A stretch of 64,000 bases of DNA. Source: Ruegeria_C sp041537905 (GTDB lineage Bacteria > Pseudomonadota > Alphaproteobacteria > Rhodobacterales > Rhodobacteraceae). The stretch lies in NCBI RefSeq assembly GCF_041537905.1, contig NZ_JBGRUO010000017.1, positions 49,836-113,835 on the forward strand, given 5' to 3'. This document shows, one piece after another, positions 58,864 to 64,000 of this stretch; the first letter of the stretch is position 1; every line of letters begins with the position of its first letter. A model generated the notes under the pieces. The model was given only the letters and a program-made list of their open reading frames with translations. It did not search any database and was not told where the DNA came from. A program made the position numbers and the translations under genes.

Positions 58864-60741
58864 TCAGCTCGCCCGTTTGATCCCCATCACCCGCGCGCGG
58901 GCGCGCGGGTCGCTGTCGAACAGGGCTGCGAGCTGTTCGGTCATCGCACCGGCGAGTTGCTCCACATCGGTGATTGTCACTGCGCGGTCATAATAGCGTG
59001 TCACGTCATGGCCGATGCCGATCGCCAGCAACTCCACCTGTTTGCGTTTCTCGACCATTGCGATCACGTCGCGCAGGTGTTTCTCAAGATAATTTGCCGG
59101 ATTCACGCTGAGGGTGGAATCGTCCACCGGCGCGCCGTCCGAGATCACCATCAGGATCTTGCGGGCCTCGTGGCGCGCCACCATCCGCCGATGCGCCCAT
59201 TCCAGCGCTTCGCCGTCGATGTTTTCCTTCAGCAGCCCCTCTTTCATCATCAGCCCAAGATTGGGCCGCGTCCGCCGCCAGGGCGCATCCGCTGACTTGT
59301 AGATGATGTGACGCAGGTCGTTCAGCCGCCCGGGCTGTTGCGGGCGGCCATCATTCAGCCACGCCTCGCGCGCTTGCCCGCCCTTCCATGCCCGCGTGGT
59401 AAAGCCGAGGATTTCCACCTTCACATTGCAGCGTTCCAGCGTGCGGGCCAGAACATCGGCGCAGATCGCCGCAATGGAAATCGGGCGACCCCGCATCGAG
59501 CCGGAATTGTCCAGCAGCAGGGTCACAACCGTGTCGCGGAATTCGGTATCCTTCTCGACCTTGAAGCTCAGCGGCGTGGTCGGGTTGGCGACAACCCGCG
59601 CCAGACGGCCCGCATCCAGAATGCCCTCTTCGCGGTCGAACTCCCAGCTGCGGTTCTGTTGTGCCTGCAAGCGACGCTGCAGCTTGTTGGCCAGACGCGA
59701 GACCGCGCCCTTCAGCGGCTCAAGCTGCTGGTCCAGATAAGCACGCAGCCGTTCCAGTTCGACCGGTTCGGCCAGATCTTCGGCGGCGATCTCTTCGTCG
59801 TGATCGGGCAGGTAGACCTTGTAGTCGGGGTCCGCCTCAGACACCGGGGGCGGGGCGGGTGGCTCCAGCGGAGCCTCTCCCTCCGGCATTTCGGTATCTT
59901 CGCCCATCTCGTCCTCGGCCATCTCATCCATCGAGACCTGGGCCTGAGACTGATCCTGCTGTTCTTCCTGCGTCTGTTCGGGGTTGGCGTCGGCGTCCTG
60001 TTCGTCCTGATCATCCTGACCGGTGCTGTCAGGGTCGGGCTGTTCGTCGGCGTCGTCCTCGGCCTGATCCTCCTGATCGTCATCCAGATCGTCGGGGTCA
60101 TCGCCCAACTGGTCGCCATAACCCAGATCCTCGATCACCTGCCGGGCGAATTTTGCAAAAGCCGCCTGATCGGACAGCATGTCCTGCAGGTTCTCAAGCG
60201 TGCCACCGGCCTGTTCCTCGATGAAGCCGCGCCACAGGTTCATGACATTCTCGGCCGCCTGCGGCAGGTCACGCCCGGTGGCCAGATGCCGGATCAGATA
60301 GCCCGCCGCCACCGGCAGGGGCGCCTCGGAGGGCTGTCTGCACTGATCGTAACCGCGCCGGATCGCTTCATGAGTGATCTTGACGTCGATATTGCTGGCT
60401 GTACCCGGCATATCGCGCGCGCCCATCGCCTCGCAGCGTGCGGTTTCCATCGCCTCATAAAGGTCGCGCGCCATGTCGCCCGGCGGGGCGTAGCGGTTAT
60501 GGGTCGCCTCGTCGTGATATTTGCGTTGCAGCGCCAGCGCATCCGCCGTGCCGCGCGCCAGCAGAACCTCTTCCCGCGTCATCCGGCGGCTGACCTGTGG
60601 CAGGCGCATGGAATCGCCGGTCACGCCCGAGGGATCGACCGAGTAGCTGACGCTCAGCTCGGGATCGTCGGCCATCACCTTGGTGGCCTCGGCCAGGGCC
60701 TTCTTGAACGGATCGGCGGGGTTGTCGTTGGGTTTGCTCAT
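58864..60741 (-). CDS. cobT: Aerobic cobaltochelatase subunit CobT
   Basis: 625 residues from the ATG at 60741 (MSKPNDNPADPFKKAL). It works with CobS and CobN to insert cobalt into hydrogenobyrinic acid diamide in aerobic cobalamin synthesis. The N-domain is followed by a very acidic stretch (about 220-310, Asp/Glu/Gln repeats) and a C-terminal von Willebrand A domain. The MIDAS motif of that domain reads LLLDNSGSMRGRPISIAAICADVLARTLE. Two genes separate it from cobS on the same strand. Confidence 0.95.
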   Translation of the reverse strand: MSKPNDNPADPFKKALAEATKVMADDPELSVSYSVDPSGVTGDSMRLPQVSRRMTREEVLLARGTADALALQRKYHDEATHNRYAPPGDMARDLYEAMETARCEAMGARDMPGTASNIDVKITHEAIRRGYDQCRQPSEAPLPVAAGYLIRHLATGRDLPQAAENVMNLWRGFIEEQAGGTLENLQDMLSDQAAFAKFARQVIEDLGYGDQLGDDPDDLDDDQEDQAEDDADEQPDPDSTGQDDQDEQDADANPEQTQEEQQDQSQAQVSMDEMAEDEMGEDTEMPEGEAPLEPPAPPPVSEADPDYKVYLPDHDEEIAAEDLAEPVELERLRAYLDQQLEPLKGAVSRLANKLQRRLQAQQNRSWEFDREEGILDAGRLARVVANPTTPLSFKVEKDTEFRDTVVTLLLDNSGSMRGRPISIAAICADVLARTLERCNVKVEILGFTTRAWKGGQAREAWLNDGRPQQPGRLNDLRHIIYKSADAPWRRTRPNLGLMMKEGLLKENIDGEALEWAHRRMVARHEARKILMVISDGAPVDDSTLSVNPANYLEKHLRDVIAMVEKRKQVELLAIGIGHDVTRYYDRAVTITDVEQLAGAMTEQLAALFDSDPRARARVMGIKRAS

Positions 60742-60837
60742 GGCGGTGCGGCCCGAATTGGTTTCAGGCCCGCAACCTAGAGCCAAGCGCGCGCAATGAC
60801 CAGTGGGTGCCGTGCCGTTCCAGGCAAAATCGACCGC

Positions 60838-61242
60838 TCAGAGCAGCACCGCGCGACAGCTGGAAATCCGCTGCCACATCGCCTCGCGGGCCAGTTTGGC
60901 GCGGCGCGGGTCAAAACTGTGATCGACATCTGCCAGCAGCGCCGCGATCTCGACCCAGCCCTGGCTGCGCCAGTGTCGCGGCTGGGTTTCTGGCACCCCC
61001 TCGGACAGCGCCATCGGCAGCACGGCGTCCAGCAAGGTCTGGAATTCGTCCCTGAGCCGCGCGCTGTCCTGCGCTCCGGCCTCACTCAGGGTTTGCTGTC
61101 GCATCGCCAAGGCGTCCAGCCGCCCCGAACAGGTCGCAAAAAGCTCGGCTCTTTCATAGGCGCGGACTGGCAGCGATGATGCTGACGCAGATGAAAACAG
61201 CATCGCCACGGCGCCCAATATGGGGATCACTCTTGCTGTCAT
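60838..61242 (-). CDS. Small secreted helical protein, unknown
   Basis: 134 residues from the ATG at 61242. A signal peptide (about 1-22) is followed by a helical protein (YERAELFATCSGRLDALAMRQQTL ... REAMWQRISSCRAVLL) with cysteines at 38 and 129 able to join the two ends. No family is recognised. It lies between the racemase-family gene and cobT on the same strand, with gaps of about 150 and 96 bases, so it may be part of a cobS-cobT transcript without a cobalamin role. Confidence 0.65.
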   Translation of the reverse strand: MTARVIPILGAVAMLFSSASASSLPVRAYERAELFATCSGRLDALAMRQQTLSEAGAQDSARLRDEFQTLLDAVLPMALSEGVPETQPRHWRSQGWVEIAALLADVDHSFDPRRAKLAREAMWQRISSCRAVLL

Positions 61243-61391
61243 GCGACAAGTCTATGCCAGCACAGCTTTCAATCAACCTAATCCCCATATTGGATGTGCG
61301 GGGACGTCAGGATGCGAGCAAAATCGCGCATATGCGCGCGTTCACGCCGCGCATTTATGCGAAAAGCGAGGAAACCAGCGGTCACATCCAC

Positions 61392-62072
61392 TCAGAGCGC
61401 CCGCTCTCCGGCGGCCAGACCGGCCAGCACATCCACATGCACGTCCAGCGCATCGATCACCGGATAGCCCAGCGCCTGCTCGTCAAAGGCGAGGTTCAGG
61501 TCGGTCCCGGCCAACACCACGGCATCGGCACCACGATCCTCGATCAGTCGTCGCCCAGCGTCGAGAAACAGCGCGCGTTGCGCTTGCGTGCACCTGCCTG
61601 CAACCGCCATATCCAGGTAGCTTTGCCCCAGCAGATCGACCTCATCTTCGAGGGCCACCGCGCGGGTCCGGGCCAACTGCCCGTAGAGCTTGGTTCTCAT
61701 CACCACCCGCGTCCCCAAAAGCCCCACTGTACCCAGCCCCTGCGACGCGAAATAGTCATCGAGCGGCTCCACCGCCGAGATCAGCGGCAGCGAAGACAGT
61801 GCTTTTGTCTCGGCAAAACAGAAATGCCCACCCAACGAGGTGATCGCGGCACACTCCGCACCCGCCGCCCTCAACCGGTCGATCAAAGGCGCAAAGACCC
61901 GTGCCTGTTCCTCGCGCCGGTCGTTGGTGTTGTTGGCAATCAGCGTGCTGGTTTCTGCCTGCACGATGGTCAGGTCAAGCGGCTTGCCTCGCGCCGCCAT
62001 CGCTGCGGCCAGTTTCTGGTAATAGGCCACCGTGGCCGCGACGCCGATTCCACCGATCAAACCAATATGCAC
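61392..62072 (-). CDS. Aspartate/glutamate racemase superfamily protein lacking both catalytic cysteines
   Basis: 226 residues. The fold is clear: HIGLIGGIGVAATVAYYQKL at the N-terminus, LTIVQAETSTLIANNTND, TVGLLGTRVVMRTKLYGQL, GADAVVLAGTDLNLAF. At the first catalytic position, where racemases have Cys-Thr-Asn, the sequence reads AIT78SLGGH. At the second, usually Gly-Cys-Thr-Glu, it reads AG189TD. A threonine at the first site occurs in E. coli YgeA, but glycine at the second removes the remaining cysteine. Racemisation by the two-base cysteine mechanism is therefore unlikely. It may be a lyase, decarboxylase or binding protein. It sits between cobS and cobT. Confidence 0.82.
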   Translation of the reverse strand: MHIGLIGGIGVAATVAYYQKLAAAMAARGKPLDLTIVQAETSTLIANNTNDRREEQARVFAPLIDRLRAAGAECAAITSLGGHFCFAETKALSSLPLISAVEPLDDYFASQGLGTVGLLGTRVVMRTKLYGQLARTRAVALEDEVDLLGQSYLDMAVAGRCTQAQRALFLDAGRRLIEDRGADAVVLAGTDLNLAFDEQALGYPVIDALDVHVDVLAGLAAGERAL

Positions 62073-62208
62073 AATCGCCTCCCTGCATCATTTTGCAAAA
62101 GACGCACGGGCTGGCGTGGCAAGTCAAATCAGGTCTTGTGATGCGCGCCATTCCCGAAGGCGATCGACTCTCGGCCGCGCCCTTGGGAGCCTCTCGGCGT
62201 CGACGTTC

Positions 62209-63195
62209 TTACCCCAAGCTCGCGCTTGCGGCACTTTCAGGCAGTTCCTCGTCAAAGCAACGCTGGTAGAATTCGGCGACGGTCTGGCGCTCCAGCTCGT
62301 CGCATTTGTTCAGGAAGGACAGGCGGAACGCATAGCCTACATCGCGGAAAATCTCGGCATTCTGCGCCCAGTTGATCACCGTCCGTGGGCTCATCACCGT
62401 GGACAGGTCGCCATTCATGAAGGCGGTCCGGGTCAGGTCGGCCACGGTCACCATCTGGCTGACGATCTTGCGGCCCTTCTCGGTGTTGTAATGCGGGGCT
62501 TTCGACAGAACGATCATCGTTTCGGCGTCATGGCTGAGATAGTTCAGAGTCGCCACCAGCGACCAGCGGTCCATCTGTGCCTGGTTGATCTGTTGGGTGC
62601 CGTGATAAAGCCCCGTCGTGTCGCCCAGACCCACCGTGTTGGCGGTGGCGAACAGGCGGAAATTGGGGTGCGGCGTGATGATCTCGTTCTGGTCCAGCAG
62701 GGTCAGCTTGCCGTCATGCTCCAGCACCCGCTGGATCACGAACATCACATCGGCGCGCCCCGCGTCATATTCGTCGAAGACGATGGCGACGGGATTGCGC
62801 AGTGCCCAGGGCAGGATGCCTTCGTGAAACTCGGTCACCTGTTTGCCGTCGCGCAGCTTGATCGCGTCCTTGCCGATCAGGTCGATCCGGCTGATATGGC
62901 TGTCGAGGTTCACGCGCACGGCAGGCCAGTTCAGACGCGCGGCGACCTGTTCGATATGGGTCGATTTGCCGGTGCCGTGATAGCCTTGGATCATCACCCG
63001 GCGGTTATGGGCAAAGCCTGCGAGGATCGCCAGCGTGGTGTCGGGGTCGAATTTGTAGGTCGGGTCTATCACCGGCACCCGATCGCTGCGCTCGGCAAAG
63101 CCCTTGACGATCATCGGCGTGTCGATGCCGAACACCTCACGGACCGAGATTTCCTCGGTCGGTCTTGCGTTGATGTCGATTGCGCCGTCAGCCAT
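62209..63195 (-). CDS. cobS: Aerobic cobaltochelatase subunit CobS
   Basis: 328 residues from the ATG at 63195 (MADGAIDINARPTEEISVREVFGID). This AAA+ MoxR-type ATPase drives cobalt insertion with CobT and CobN. Walker A is MIQGYHGTGKSTHIEQVAARL; Walker B is PVAIVFDEYDAGRADVMFVIQRVLE; sensor 1 is FRLFATANTVG. The central pore-type region YHGTQQINQAQMDRW is present. It lies upstream of the racemase gene on the same strand. CobN is outside the window. Confidence 0.96.
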   Translation of the reverse strand: MADGAIDINARPTEEISVREVFGIDTPMIVKGFAERSDRVPVIDPTYKFDPDTTLAILAGFAHNRRVMIQGYHGTGKSTHIEQVAARLNWPAVRVNLDSHISRIDLIGKDAIKLRDGKQVTEFHEGILPWALRNPVAIVFDEYDAGRADVMFVIQRVLEHDGKLTLLDQNEIITPHPNFRLFATANTVGLGDTTGLYHGTQQINQAQMDRWSLVATLNYLSHDAETMIVLSKAPHYNTEKGRKIVSQMVTVADLTRTAFMNGDLSTVMSPRTVINWAQNAEIFRDVGYAFRLSFLNKCDELERQTVAEFYQRCFDEELPESAASASLG

Positions 63196-63347
63196 GCCCG
63201 TGGTCCTTATCCTCTGCCCCGCTCCGGGGTCCGAACCCGCCTGTCGTGCAACATAATGCGGGCAAGGGCAAGGGGCCGTGGCGGTCAATTTCCGCCGCTG
63301 CCGGATTCAACCGGCGCGATTGGCTGAAACGCCCCCCTCCGCAAAGG

Positions 63348-63856
63348 TCAGGGCGCGCGCGGTGTCTCCTGTGGTTGCAGGCGGCCCTGCAGAAAGGCCT
63401 CCATCCTGTGCAGGGCGGACAGCACCGCATCAAAGGAATATCCGAACAGGAAACAGGCCAGGAAGATCAGCGTCGGGTTGCTCTGCTCATTGATCGAAAA
63501 CACATTGGCCGGGATGAACAGCATCGACAAGGTCATCGCCGCAAAGGCACCGAACAGGATACGCAGGAAGGCGCGCGCAGGTGCTAATTCGGACAGGGCA
63601 GGGGTCAGAACACGCACCAGACAGAACAAAGCGGCTCCAAGTGCGCCGTATATTACTGGTAGAAAGAAACGATTGGCCAATGGGATTTTTGCCTTCAAAC
63701 TTTCAGCAGTTCCTGTCAGTGCGACTCGAGTTATCGCAGGACCTGAGGGATTCGAAGCGATATTGCGCCCGGTCATCATAGATATTTCCCGCACGGCCTC
63801 TAAAAAGGCATCGTGCCGTGCGAAAGCGATGTCGAGTTGGCGTGCATTTTCGGGTT
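63348..63856 (-). pseudogene. 5'-truncated membrane-protein gene interrupted by an IS3-family element
   Basis: The minus-strand frame ending at 63348 has a GTG at 63794, but the same frame reads sensibly upstream as PENARQLDIAFARHDAFLEAVREIS until it meets the IS end at about 63856. Two to three membrane segments (FFLPVIYGALGAALFCLVRVL, ILFGAFAAMTLSMLFI, TLIFLACFLFGYSFDAVL) and a Pro-rich tail remain. The start of the gene is missing, cut off by the insertion. No family is recognised from the fragment. Confidence 0.65.
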
Positions 63857-64000
63857 TGACCTGAGCCCCAAGTTTCCTCCATCTGTCTGAGAGTCCTTGG
63901 GGTTTGGTTGATGTCCTTACGCGGCCAGTTTGTCCATGTTTGTTTTCTCAGCAAATTCTCTCGGCGTCAGATTTCCGAGCGCCGAATGTGGTCTGTTGGT
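63857..64000 (-). mobile_element. IS3-family insertion sequence, end portion
   Basis: The outer end is placed at 63857, where TGACCTGAGCCCCAAG begins. Terminal repeats of several IS3-family elements begin TGACCTG, but the exact boundary is inferred. It contains the last 27 codons of the transposase and a 60-base tail. The rest lies beyond the window. Confidence 0.7.
63917..64000 (-). CDS. IS3-family transposase (OrfB), C-terminal end
   Basis: Only the last 27 residues are visible, reading NRPHSALGNLTPREFAEK and ending NMDKLAA before TAA at 63917-63919. The (N/H)RPH.ALG..TP.EFA pattern is the end of the rve integrase domain of IS3-family OrfB transposases, which cut and join DNA through a DDE centre. 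The reading frame continues past the right edge. Confidence 0.85.
   Translation of the reverse strand, partial: TNRPHSALGNLTPREFAEKTNMDKLAA

Noticed and set aside
59308..60780. A 490-codon plus-strand open frame opposite cobT
   Set aside because: It is a GC-rich shadow of cobT. Its product is low-complexity Leu/Val/Gly with no family resemblance, whereas cobT shows clear VWA motifs.

Overview
The window is chromosomal DNA of a marine-type alphaproteobacterium, most likely a Roseobacter-group member of the Rhodobacterales. Evidence is the high-GC coding bias, the gene neighbourhoods (rlmB beside tRNA-Tyr, a his cluster interleaved with DUF302 and DUF2147 genes, a complete dcw cluster, cobS/cobT) and many small Rhodobacterales-type families (DUF2484, DUF1127, DUF427, DUF3604). 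Almost every gene is ordinary housekeeping. There is no prophage, plasmid backbone or CRISPR array. The only mobile DNA is the end of an IS3-family element at the extreme right.

Layout. 1-3741: a minus-strand trio, a secreted DUF3604 protein, a membrane-anchored peptidyl-prolyl isomerase and a HupE/UreJ protein cut by the left edge. 4327-8236: tRNA-Tyr, rlmB, a zinc-ribbon protein that appears to start at ATT, a YHS protein, a CoA-binding protein, and a divergent HxlR regulator/GST pair. 8431-13742: the minus-strand his cluster (hisB, hisH, hisA, a DUF2867 gene, hisF, hisE, a lipoprotein) with two small secreted-protein genes on the opposite strand inside it. 13929-24942: an acetyltransferase, two identical tRNA-Gly genes, a MAPEG protein, pyruvate carboxylase, an FMN alpha-hydroxy-acid oxidase, a diguanylate cyclase and the UvrD/PcrA helicase.

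24970-26496 is the most informative non-coding stretch. On the minus strand a DUF1127 gene is followed by six hairpins that carry the anti-Shine-Dalgarno motif CCUCCUCCC. They fall into three pairs, the architecture of Rhodobacter CcsR ('cuckoo') sRNAs behind ccaF1. On the plus strand an extended leader with a strong intrinsic terminator precedes mraZ, as for the sRNA UpsM of Rhodobacter. Two arrays with 10-bp periodicity resemble MraZ boxes.

26497-52199 is the division and cell-wall cluster: mraZ-rsmH-ftsL-ftsI-murE-murF-mraY-(P-loop kinase)-murD-(inverted flavoprotein)-ftsW-murG-murC-(two DUF2484)-murB-ddl-ftsQ-ftsA-(secreted protein)-ftsZ, then lpxC-bamD-recN. Many stops and starts overlap as ATGA, so translation is probably coupled. 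Together these genes make the lipid-linked peptidoglycan precursor, flip and polymerise it at the septum, and assemble the Z ring. LpxC and BamD tie in outer-membrane synthesis.

52301-64000: a CLC chloride protein, a GPH-type sugar symporter, DUF427, an Xaa-Pro aminopeptidase, cobT and cobS separated by a racemase-family gene lacking both catalytic cysteines, and a membrane-protein gene whose 5' part is lost to the IS3-family insertion.

Gene starts were chosen by ribosome-binding site and family N-terminus and often differ from the longest open frame. All family names come from reading the translated sequence, without database searches.
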